From Acanthamoeba lenticulata (lineage: Eukaryota; Discosea; Longamoebia; Acanthamoebidae), in NCBI GenBank assembly GCA_002179805.1, contig NAVB01001495.1:1-58140 (forward strand): a stretch of 58,140 bases of DNA. The letters are read 5' to 3'. Every line of letters begins with the position of its first letter. The stretch's first letter is position 1. Under the pieces are notes generated by a model. The model had not been told where the DNA came from and made no database searches. It saw only the letters and a program-made list of their open reading frames with translations. A program made the translations under genes and the position numbers. Positions 33,695 through 43,526 of this stretch are shown piece after piece.

Positions 33695-36600
33695 ATGTCC
33701 TTCTCCCCCGATACCACGGCTGACGTCCCAAGTGCTTTAATGGGGCAAGCTCAAACGAAGAGCGAAGAAGCAAATGATGAAGTAGCTACATCTTCGGATG
33801 ACCAACAATTGGCAGCGGCAGGGCAGCTTGAGGAAGAGCCCTCCACTCTGCAAGCGCCTTCCACTGCGGGGGTCGTGGATTCCGCGCAGTCGCTGCCTAC
33901 AGCGCCGTGGACCTCGCTCGATTTGAATGTGAGCCAAGACGGGACAGACTTGCTCGCGCACGCACCGCTGGAAGGGTATCTTGATCAGCCAACGGAGCCC
34001 CACACTCAACCCGACGTTGCCTTGACGCAGATGGACGAACCTGCCGTCACTCCTGCACCAATCGAAGCAGCAGTTACAGCTACACCAGTGCCGCCTACGG
34101 AAAGCGGGGAGGAGCCCCTGCCGCAACAGCAGCAGCACTTTACAGATGGGGAGGCAGAGTTCAACGTGAACTTCGACGATGAGGGCGAGCACCTGGCCTA
34201 CCTGACGTGGGATGGCGATGATGAACATGGCACTATGGACATTGCGGAGGGGGAGCAGAAACAACCAACAGCAACTACTACACCGGATGGAGATTCGACA
34301 ACGGCGACCGTACCGCAACCAGAACAGCTGCCACAAGGAGGCCCACCGGAGTCGCAGCAGGCACAACAGGGAGAGCAGCAGAAGCAACCAGCAACAGAAG
34401 ACAAACCAAAACCGCCTGAGACGACCGAACTCAGCCCTGAGGAGAAGCAGCAGGCTCTCGCCGCAATGCTGGACGCCTTTAACGCTTCACATCCGCTAGA
34501 AGTGATTGGGCTCAGTGGGGACACAAGCACGACCGTAACGTTCTCCTCTTTGTCCTGTGTCCACTGGTTGGTTTGATTCTCACCAGAGCAGCTGCCCCAC
34601 TCCAGGACCTGGAGCCCGCGTTCGCAGAGTTCGGCAAGGTGCTCAGCATCGTCGTGGAGCCAGCGCGTCGGGAGGTGGCGATTGTGCGCATGCCACGCGA
34701 CGCTGCACAGAAGGCGAAAGACCACTTTGCTGAACATCCTCTCAAGATCAACGACAAGCAGCTTCAGGTGAACGACGCCATCTTGGAGTGCTTCCTCTTC
34801 GTCGGCAATCTCAATGACGATGTCGAGCCCGAGCACCTCCGTGACCTCTTTAAGACTCATGGCGAACCTGAACGCGTCATCGTACGCTCTTCTTTCTTCA
34901 TGATAGCATTGCCATCTCCTGACTGTCTCCCTTCTGGGTATGCGACGTTATTTTGCTGCTAGGTGATGCGAAGCGACCTCACAGGACGCAAAAAGGGCTA
35001 TGGTTTCGTGGAAATGCGGACCAAGGCACAAGCCGGTGCGGCCAAAGCTGTTTTGGGAGGCTTTGGCTTCCATGGGCGATCCTTGCGCATCGACTGGTGC
35101 CGGTTGGGCAAGCTCGAGGAGCTCCACTCTCCCGTCCTCTTTGTTGACAAGCTTCCCGTCAACTTTACCGTTGTGCTCCCTTCCTCTCCTCTCCTCCCAA
35201 TCCCAATTTTCTAGCGTTGCAACTGCCTTGGCTGATTGAAGTTGCGTTCGCTGCACACAGGATTACAATGCACTCCGGCAGCTGTTCCTCCAGTACGGGA
35301 AGGTGAAGAATGTGACTGTGCCCGTCAATCCAATGACCTCTATTCCGCGAGGCTTTGCCTTCATCACCTTCGAATCACCTCAGAGCGCAGAGACAGGTTC
35401 TTTCTCCCCGCCACTTTCTTCATGTTTGGGCCTCTCGCTCATATCTAGCTTGCTCTGCCTGCCCAAAGCTCGCAATGCGCTGGACAACACGAACTTCCAG
35501 GGGGCGGTCATCAGGATAAGTTATGGCAACCCATCCAAGGCCGACATCGCGTTTCATGACCGGTACGTGCGCCTCGTCCGCCTTTATGCTGGTCAAACTC
35601 CAAGACTCATTTGCCTTACAATGCCGGCTGGCTAAACAGGCCTCCGATGTCACTTCCCTTCCGGTATGGGGCATCGATGGGCTACGGTCGAGGCGGCCTT
35701 GGATATTCCCCTTCCATGGTGCGTGCGGGTCCCTTCCTTCTGATGTTTCCACTGCGAGTTCACGCCTTACGTGAAACCCGCCACAGCCGTATGTCGGACG
35801 AGGTGGGCGCGGTTACTTCTATGGCGCTGGGCCCTTTTCGCCGATGCGGCCGTTGTCATGGGGTCGGGGCTACGGGTATGATCAACCAGGGCCAGGCTCG
35901 CCATCGTTTGGCTTTGCGGGACGGGGCTTCATGCCAGGCGCACGCGGGCGAGGCTTCCCCTCAGCCACGCCGAACGCCGGCCAACCCTACGTAGGCTTCA
36001 CCCCGCCGGTTGCTTCCCGGCCAGGTAGCGAAGGCTACGGCTTTGGACCCTCCTACGCCTCTCCTGGCCACTACGGTGCAAGCGGACCCGGACCCTATCG
36101 CCCGGTTGGCGCGCCCATTCTTCCAACGCCGCCCGTACGTGTGGGTCCGCCGCCCGGTGGGCCTCGAACCTCTACCGCTGGAGGACCCTACGCCAACTAC
36201 CGGCCGTCGGGCCCGTCCTACTCGGCGGGCTACGGTATGACCACAACCCCTCCGGTGTACGCCCCCGCTGGCCCGGCTCCCCCATCAACGGCCACGTCAT
36301 CGCCCGCCGGCCCAACAGCAGCTCAGAGGCCCGCGGGCTACGGGTACCCTCAGCAGCCCCTGCCGGTCCATGTGCCCGCGCCGCCTGTGAGCCTGCATCG
36401 GCCACCCGTGAGTCAGTACCGTCCGAGCGGTCCGCCGGCCGCTACAGGGGGAGCCGGTTATTATGGCGTTCCTCCAGTCTCCACGCGTCCTCCGACCACC
36501 ATGCCCGGGGCACCGTCGCCCGTGCGGCCGTCACCTGCGCGTGCGTTTTCTTGTCTTCCTCCCCGCCTTAACAGCCGAGCCTCCTTATGGCGACTGACCG

Positions 36601-36887
36601 GTTCGCCCGCTCGTGTGCGCTTGTTGATTGGTCTATTAGCTGTCGCTCGCGTTGCCCCGGGACCGGTGATCACGTCAGCCACCTACAACTACTACGCCCA
36701 ACAGACACAACCTCAGGGAGGCGCTAGCGGCCACAAGCGAACACACGACGACATGCAGCGCCCGAGCCCGCAGCCCGCAGCTCCTGCAGGTCAGGGCAGC
36801 TTCCAATCCTACCCGCCCACCCAGCCAGGCTTCGTGCCCTACATGCCAGCCAGCGCCCAAGCGGCGCCCAAGCGGCCCCACTACTGA
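33695..36887 (+). CDS. Raver-like RNA-binding protein with three tandem RRMs
   Basis: ATG at 33695 (MSFSPDTTADVPSALMGQAQ), stop TGA at 36885-36887. An acidic, Gln/Pro-rich N-terminus (~290 aa) precedes three RRMs: RRM1 degenerate (LEPAFAEFGKVLSIVVEP, VNDAILE follows), RRM2 strong (CFLFVGNLNDDVEPEHLRD, GRKKGYGFVEMRTK), RRM3 (SPVLFVDKLPVNFTV, YGKVKNV, PRGFAFITFES). The direct run of the RRM1 end into RRM2 and the 'LHSPVLFVDKLP' link to RRM3 match the Raver arrangement. A long Gly/Pro/Tyr-rich tail follows (PYVGRGGRGY, many GYG and PSGP units) ending ASGHKRTHDDMQ and PKRPHY. Raver proteins bind PTB and vinculin in animals and modulate splicing; in an amoeba the role is inferred as mRNP or splicing co-factor. 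Introns near 34510-34585, 34885-34962, 35160-35260, 35400-35470 and 36540-36660. Confidence 0.8.
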
Positions 36888-37612
36888 CAGGGCGCGCAGG
36901 CACTACACACGCCCAAGCGGTGGTACTCCCTCACCACTTCCCCGCGCGACAACATTTGATTGTTGTCCGTAAGGTGGGCGACACACGAAAAGGCGGTGGA
37001 GAGATACACAACACGCACCTGCTGCCCATCGGGGAGGAGAGAAGAAGGAGGAAGGAGAATGTAGCGGAGGAAGATGCGAAGGAGGAGGAGGGGGAGGGGC
37101 GTGATCACGTGGTGGGGGGTGATGTACATACGACGCCAAGAACGGGGGGTGTGTGTGATGTATGTGGAAGAGCCTGTCATTGCATGTGGCCGTCAATCCC
37201 TCCCGTTTTGCTCCCGCCATAAACCCTCAATAGACATGTCTCCCCCACCGCCCCACCCCACCACACCACAATAACCACCCGCACCCCCAAAGTGATTGCC
37301 TGCGTTGCATTGCGGGACTGGATGATTGGGTTGATAGTTCAACGAGTTAGAAGCACAAGAAGAAGAAGAAGAAGAAGGTCCTTCCTGTAGTAGTCCCCTC
37401 CTCACCCACACATATATGTGTGCACACCAAACGCCTACCGCCCAGCTCTCCCCGTTCCCTCCCCCCCCCGCATTCCCCTTCCTCCGCCCTCTCCCTTCTC
37501 CTCCCATCTAACGCAGGAACATTAAAGTACGGACTTATTACAAAGCTGTTTTTGCCCACTCTCTCTTCTCTCTGTGCGTTGCCCTCGTCGAAAAGGGAGG
37601 TGGTTTGGCAGT
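36888..37612. other. Intergenic spacer between convergent genes
   Basis: 725 bp lie between the stops of the Raver-like gene and the GNAT gene. The left half is purine-rich (GAGGAGGAGGGGGAGG near 37080-37095). There is an (AGA)n tract near 37357-37377 and a C-run at about 37461-37470. No open frame with coding character or RNA gene was recognised. It presumably holds both 3' UTRs and polyadenylation signals. Confidence 0.5.
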
Positions 37613-38506
37613 TTATGGCGTGGGCGGCGGCAAAGTCACCGCAACAAAGTCCGTGACGGCAAAGTGGCCGCGATCGGGGGTGAACTGGCGGGCCATTTCC
37701 TGGTAGACTGGATCATCGGCAAACGTTGGGCCGCAGCAGTCGAGCCAGTACTCGTCTATGAATTGTCGCACGACGTCGGCCTCGATCGTTCCGTGTCGCG
37801 TGTCGGGAGTCGGTTGGTAGACGCCGAGCCACAGGCCCTTGAAGGCCTCCTTCCCTTCAGCCAGCGGAGGCTGGAAGAAGTCGACCAGCACTCGCCGGAA
37901 GCCCAGCTACCGCACCATCACGCCCCAGAAATGAGCAAAAAAAAAAAACGAAAAAAGCGGCAAGGGCGGAAGGAGTGACCTGGTGCATGATGCGGACGCG
38001 TACGTGCGGTGAAATGACATCAGTCTCCGCGTCCACCATCTCCGGCGAGTGAGTCTCCTGTGGTAGGGGTGCTTTAGAAACAGCAGATAGATACGAAAGT
38101 GACCGCATCGTACCAGGAAGATGGCCCGCAAGGGTTGCTCATGTCGTTGCTGCGCGTCTAGCTCCATCTTGAGGGCGGCCTCGTGGATGAGGCGTTGGGC
38201 GAGACCCTGTCCGCGGTAGGTGGGCGAAACCACGACATAGGAGACGAAACCGCACCGGGAGGTCAGGTAGTATTCGAAGGCCACGCCGCCAGCCACTTGG
38301 CCGTCGTCGCTGGTGGCAGCCAGCAGAATGCGAAACACCGACTTAGGATAGTCCGGCGGAAGACTCTCGCGCCAAACGTCGAGCTCGTCCAGCTCCTCCG
38401 GTGGAAACGAGGGCACCATTAGCTGGTCGTAAAAGCGCTGCAGCAAGCCGTCATGCTTCTTTGGGTCATCTCGCACGTCCACTACGGCCCACTCCTTGCT
38501 GTTCAT
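37613..38506 (-). CDS. GNAT-family N-acetyltransferase
   Basis: ATG at 38504-38506 (MNSKEWAVVDVRDDPKKHDG), stop TAA at 37613-37615, three exons, about 250 residues. The acetyl-CoA loop is clear: YVVVSPTYRGQGLAQRLIHE (R/Q-x-x-G-x-G/A), preceded by GGVAFEYYLTSRCGFVSYVV. The second short exon gives SPHVRVRIMHQ and the third LGFRRVLVDFFQPPLAEGKE followed by GLWLGVYQP. The GF...VDF.QPPL segment is shared with a group of bacterial and protist GNAT proteins of unknown substrate. The C-terminal 90 residues (IDEYWLDCCGPTFADDPVYQ) extend beyond a minimal GNAT fold. Confidence 0.82.
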
Positions 38507-38682
38507 CTTTTTTCTTGCACGGCAGCGTTTTTCTTTTTGTTTCCGGTTGGCCAACCGCACCGCAAAGATTGACAAACCCAAAATTGAAAGGAATGTCCAT
38601 CTCAGGATGAAATGATCAAATGAACGAGGCGCAAGTGAAAGGATTTGTACAGTTTCCTGATCTTTACACAGGATCCGCCTAT

Positions 38683-41219
38683 TTAGAGCGCGCTTGTCGA
38701 TTGAAGAGTGGAGAAGTCGAGGGGCGCGGGGGCGGTCGCAGTTGTCTTGCTCAAGCTCGCCGCGGCAGTCATAATGACACAAATCGATGCGAAGGCACAG
38801 AATTTCCAGAGTGCCTCCTCGGCAAACTCGATGTCTTCCTCCTCTGTGCGGAACTTCTTTATGATGGCGCGGAACAGCATTGTTGGGCCAAGCTTGCTTC
38901 GATCAACGTTTCCTCTGGGCTGACGTTTTGGTCTTCGAGGAAAATACTCGTTTCTTTTTCTTCCCTTGTCGTTGGCGCCAACCTTTACCCAGGAACACCT
39001 GAGAGGCGGCTCATGAAGGAGCGAGGGCTGGATATGGATGCCTCGGCCTTACGACTCTTCCTCAAGAGCTCCTTCTCTCGTTCACGTTCCTTACGCTCCG
39101 TCTTCTCTCGGAGCTTCTCCTCCTTCCGGCGCTCTTTCTCGAGTTTGCGTTGCTGGTGCGGCGACAACGGAAGCTCTGCCGCGGCAGTGCCCTCCTCGGG
39201 AACCACAACGAAGCCGCCCGCGCTGAGCCCACTGAGGCCGACAGTGCTGGCGCGGTAGTTGCGGCACGACTTGGACTTGGCGCGCATCTCTTTCGTGATT
39301 CTACTTCGGGAGGGAATCGGGGAACCCTTGCCCTTGTTGTTGCCGCCCTCCGCCTCCGAGCCCTCCTTGTCCTCTCTGACGGGTCAAGCGGCACAGATCA
39401 GAAGAATCAGAGCTTCCACACCAGCGCGGGACAGCGGGATGGGGCATTACGCACAGGGTAGCGATTGCGACGTGAGAATCGGTCACGCTGAGATCGCCGG
39501 GCTCGTTGGCGTAGTAGCTGGCGAGCGAGTTCTTGTTGCGATCGGTGAGGGAGCGTGACCTCGAAACCAGTCCTTCTCGTAGTCGCTTGTCCAAGTTGCG
39601 CCCCGACAGCTGACGCTTGATCCGGTCAAAACCAGATGAAGAGGACGACGGCGAGGACGGCGGGATCAGGTCTGCGCCTCTGTTGCTTCCTCCATCGCTG
39701 CTCTCACCGTCGCTGCTTTCAAACATGACCTCTGGCCTGTTTTGGCTGGACTCCCCGCGCTTCAACCTTGGTACATCGCTGGCGCCGACGGACACGCTTC
39801 TGCACGATTGCCATGATACCAACGCACACACACCGGCGGTGAGGAAAAAGGAAAAGGAAAAGAGCAACACAACTGATGAATTACGGACCTCTTCCTGGCG
39901 TCCTCTGCCGTGGACGAGAGAGCTGCAGGATGATCATGCAGTTCGACAGTACTTTGGATGGTCGTGCTGCGGTTGCGGCAGTCGGGCACACGTGATGCAG
40001 AAGAAGGAGAGGTGATCGGAGAAGAGTATCCTAAAGGGGAGCTGGCCTCGACCTCGGCCTTGTCTCTCATCCGCTTTTTGTCACCGTCCGTCCCCCGGCG
40101 CTTGCCCTTGTCCCGGTTGAGGATGAGGCTCCCTCCCTCGCGTACCCAGTTCAAATAGCGGAAGCTCGCCGCTGACTGCGAGCTGGCGCTGAGCGGCGAG
40201 GGCGAAGGCGAGGGTGGAGCCGACCTGGGCGAGGCCATGACGCTGGGGGTGGAGAGGAAGGACGGGGACGGCAGTCCGCTGGACGAAGAGGGGGAGATGA
40301 CAGGCGACGACGGCGACTTGGGGCTCCCTTCTGTTGAAGGTGGTGGGCAAGTATGGACTGTGGAGGCAAAGTTGAGGCTCCACCGGCGCTTGAACTCGAG
40401 CTTGAAGGCCGCCCCCGGCCGCACCTCGGAGGGGACACTCTCCAAAGCGTCAGCTGACAGGGCCCTTGTCTCTTCATGCAGGCTGCCGTAGCTGTCGCTG
40501 TTGCTCGTGCTTCCATCACTGTCCTCCCCTGCTTCCTCTTCCTCTTCATCTGTGTGCAGCCTGCTTTGCACCCGGCCCAACGCCGATGCTGCTGCTGCTG
40601 CTGTCGTTGCGGCCACCGCGGCTGTTGCGGTCACGTCGCTATCCTCCTCGCCCCCACTGGAGGCCTCGTTGAAGTGGGCCGAATGAGAGCGCGGTTTGAC
40701 GAATGGAGAGCGATCCCCGAGTTTCGAGCCGCCGTCCATGAGGCCGTAGTTGGGAGAGTAGGCCAGGACACGGTCGCCATTTCCGCCCTCGGTCTTTCGC
40801 CGTCGGCGTGCCTTGAGCAAGTCGCTGACCCCGAGTCGGGAAACCTCCTCGAGGGTTGCTTGCTGTTCGCGCCGCCTCCTGGCTTCGTTGGCCTCCTCCT
40901 CCTGCTGGAGAAGGGCTCGTCTGTGTTTCTTCCTGGCCTCCTTTTTTGCGGCGCGCTGCTTGAGCCTCTGCGCGCGGCGCGCCTCCTTTTCGAGCCGTCG
41001 CGCAATCCGCTGGCGGCCCACCTTGGAGGCCATCCATCGTTGCAGATCGCGCTCCTCGTTGGTGTCCTTTACCCAGAAGTTGCCCATGAAGGCTGAATCG
41101 AGCCAGTCATGATCGTCTTCCGAGTCAGATGAAGAAGAGGACGATGAAGACGAAAGGAAGAAAGCTTCCTCTTCGAGCCTCAGATCCAAGCTCAGACCCG
41201 TCCTTTTGCGGTTCTCCAT
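38683..41219 (-). CDS. Ser-rich, highly charged protein with coiled coils; unknown function
   Basis: ATG at 41217-41219 (MENRKRTGLSLDLRLEEEAF), stop at 38683-38685, about five exons, roughly 690 residues. An acidic poly-Ser block (SSSSSSSSSDSEDDHD) precedes a long basic Arg/Lys/Glu coiled coil (about 41090-40810: RRLEKEARRAQRLKQRAAKK). Ser/Pro-rich linkers follow, with SGFDRIKRQLSGRNLDKRLR and a second coiled coil RKLEKERRKEEKLREKTERK. Splicing from CCTGG at about 38989 to ACCAAAACG (acceptor TCGAAG) near 38931 gives the final exon LGPTMLFRAIIKKFRTEEED, then ALWKFCAFASICVIMTAAAS, which may form one membrane helix. No family recognised. Multiple SP/TP sites suggest phosphorylation; a nuclear or membrane-tethered scaffold is possible. 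Confidence 0.68.
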
Positions 41220-41581
41220 GATCTGCTCTCTTCTCACCACGCGACCGAAGATTTGAAAACGCTAGAGAGCTCGACGGCTTCAAGTTTGGAAGATTTTCAA
41301 GAAACCCGAAGAAGAGGAGGTTCTCAACGACGACGAAGGAAGTGGTCGCCAAGGAGAGAAGAAGAGGTTCTGCTGGGTACCCGGACAAGAGGTCTCTCTC
41401 GAAAGCCGGTTGTCCGGAGAGGTATGGTGTGAAATTTCTGTGGTTGAGTTGCAACGCGGACGCTGCCACGCGTTGCATGCGATAAGAAAGGAAATAACGG
41501 TCCTCCAATTAGGAATGTATGAGTAATTGGGCCACAGGGCCAGCTGGCCGCGCAACTACAAATGGAGATTGAGACCTTTCT
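41220..41581. other. Intergenic spacer
   Basis: This 362-bp stretch lies between the 3' end of acetylornithine deacetylase and the start of the Ser-rich gene, both minus strand. It should contain the promoter of the latter and the 3' end of the former. It has open frames on the minus strand without recognisable coding character. No RNA gene or repeat was seen. Confidence 0.4.
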
Positions 41582-43421
41582 TTAAGCAGCTGCCCGTGTG
41601 TTGACCAGATCGACGATGCGAACCAGGACTTGGAAGCCCTTCGAATAGCTGGATAAGAGAGCGAACTCGTTGTCGGCATGGTAGGCCTCCTCGTCACCGT
41701 AACCCACAGTCTGGAAGGGTACGTGCGTTGTGTGTGTGTGTATTACACACGTGAGTCTTTCGTCAAGCGTGCGCCGTGATGAACCCCCAAGACCCGACAC
41801 TAGCAGGACGTGTGTATGCGTGTGTGTGTCGCACCTGCACGTCGAAGCCTCCTGCTTGCAAGTCCGCCACGAGAGGGAGTGTGCCTGCAAGCACCGCCAA
41901 CCCGGTGAGCGTGCCAGGGTTGGGGGACCAGAGCGGGGCCGCGTCGCGTCACGTACCGGTGTCGGCGAGGGGCTTGACCTGGCCAAAGACTTCCTGGGTG
42001 GCCTGGGCCAGCGTCTTGAAACCGACGCTGTCGAGGTGGCACGCAATGCCTTGCACGGGCTCGCAAAGCCACTTCCACTCGAACGTAGCGGGCTCCTCGT
42101 CGCCTCCCTCGCGCTTCTTGAGTACGTAACGAGCGTCAGGCCCGCGGTGCGCCATGCGATGCAGGCTTTCGAAACGCTCGGCGCGCAGCTGAGCCACGGT
42201 CTCGTCGACCGCTTTGACGGCGTCCTTGATCTGGTAGAAGGGGATCAGGCGGATGTCGCCCTTGACGGTGCACTCACCCGGGATCTGGTTGATGCCACTC
42301 TCAGGCACTGAGATCTGCGTGGGCTTGAGCGACGACGAGCACGAGAAGCCATACTCCTGCTCCCTCTCGTGCGGCGGGAACTGCTCGTAGAACTTCTTTT
42401 GGACGTGAATGATGAGGTCGCTCGCCAGCTCGAGGGCGTTGAGGCCCTTGTTGGGGAACCCGCTGTGGCACAGCTTGCCCTTTACCTTCAGCTCCCATTG
42501 GCACAAGCCACCTGGTGGGCAGCCCCCCCCCACCATCAAGAATCAGCTCACACTGCGCTCGATTCGAGCACTGGGTGCGGCGCATACCGCTGCCGATGTT
42601 GGGCTGGGCGTCGGCGCAGTCGAGCCAAATCAGAGGACCGTTCTTCATGGCGTTGAGCTCACCGTGCTTCATGAGCTCGTCGACGCCAATGGGCAGTCGA
42701 CCGCCCGATTCCTCATCAACGATCAGGACGCCGAACACGGACACGCTCAACTGCGGCTTCTTCTCGGCCAACTGCATCAAGGCGGCGTTAATTGGAGCTT
42801 AAAGAGAAGAAGCCCCGAACAATTGAAGTGTGGTTATTCGTACCTGCTTGAAGAGGTCGGTGAGCAACGCACAGTGGCCCAGACAATCTGTGGTGCCGCG
42901 GCCGTAGAGCTTGTCCCCCTCGACAGTGAGTTTAAACGGGTCACGCTCCCAATCCGCGGGATTGGCGTAGACCACGTCCAGGTGCGACCCGACAAACGCG
43001 ACGGACGACACATCCTTGTCTGCCGACGGCTTGGCTGCCGGATACTCAATGATGATATTGCCTCCTGCCAACGCGTTCACATGTAAACAAAGGGTTGCCG
43101 CTGTGCCAAGCTGGAGTCACCGTACGGTGTTCAGCATAGTGAACATGCTTGATGCGCAAGACGCCTCCGTTCTCCACACGGTAAGGCTCCAGAGCACTCA
43201 GCACGTGCCTTCCTGCCCGGTCTTCTTGCGGAATGAAGTCTGGGGGCCTGTGCAATACCCAAGAATAAAAAGTGAATTTTGGTTAAGATCGAATGAATTG
43301 GTCGATCAACGGTGAAACGCTGCAGTGCAAGGCACCTGTTCTGCAAGTGATACGCCTCACCCACCAGCTTCCCCAGAAGCTCCACGAAGAAGGTTTGATC
43401 GAGTGCCAAGTCTGCTGCCAT
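41582..43421 (-). CDS. Acetylornithine deacetylase (ArgE-type M20 peptidase)
   Basis: ATG at 43419-43421 (MAADLALDQTFFVELLGKLV), stop TAA at 41582-41584, about seven exons, roughly 440 residues. Motifs in order: EDRAGRHVLSALEPYRVENG, FVGSHLDVVYANPADWERDP (metal His), YGRGTTDCLGHCALLTDLF (bridging Asp), VLIVDEESGG (Glu pair), GPLIWLDCADAQPNIGSG, KVKGKLCHSGFPNKGLNALE, ESGINQIPGECTVKGDIRL, GEEAYHADNE-like metal site (GYGDEEAYHADNEFALLSSY). The order and spacing match the acetylornithine deacetylase group found in plants and Dictyostelium. It hydrolyses N-acetylornithine to ornithine and acetate in arginine biosynthesis. All catalytic positions are intact. Confidence 0.88.
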
Positions 43422-43526
43422 CACTTTCGCGAAAGAGAAAATAAATAGAAATTGTTCACATAAAATACGCGCCTCTGGGCTTGTTGCCGGCTTGACCAGA
43501 AGTGGGCCAAACAGACAACAACAAAG
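43422..43526. promoter_or_regulatory. Divergent promoter region (ArgE-type / EEP genes)
   Basis: Just 105 bp separate the two opposing ATGs. The spacer carries AAAATAAATAGAAATTG at about 43438-43454, the only A/T-rich segment. Core promoters of both genes probably overlap here. Confidence 0.4.

Noticed and set aside
37907..38782. Upstream extension of the GNAT frame to 38782
   Set aside because: The added part has no acetyltransferase similarity, and the ATG at 38504-38506 gives a normal GNAT N-terminus.
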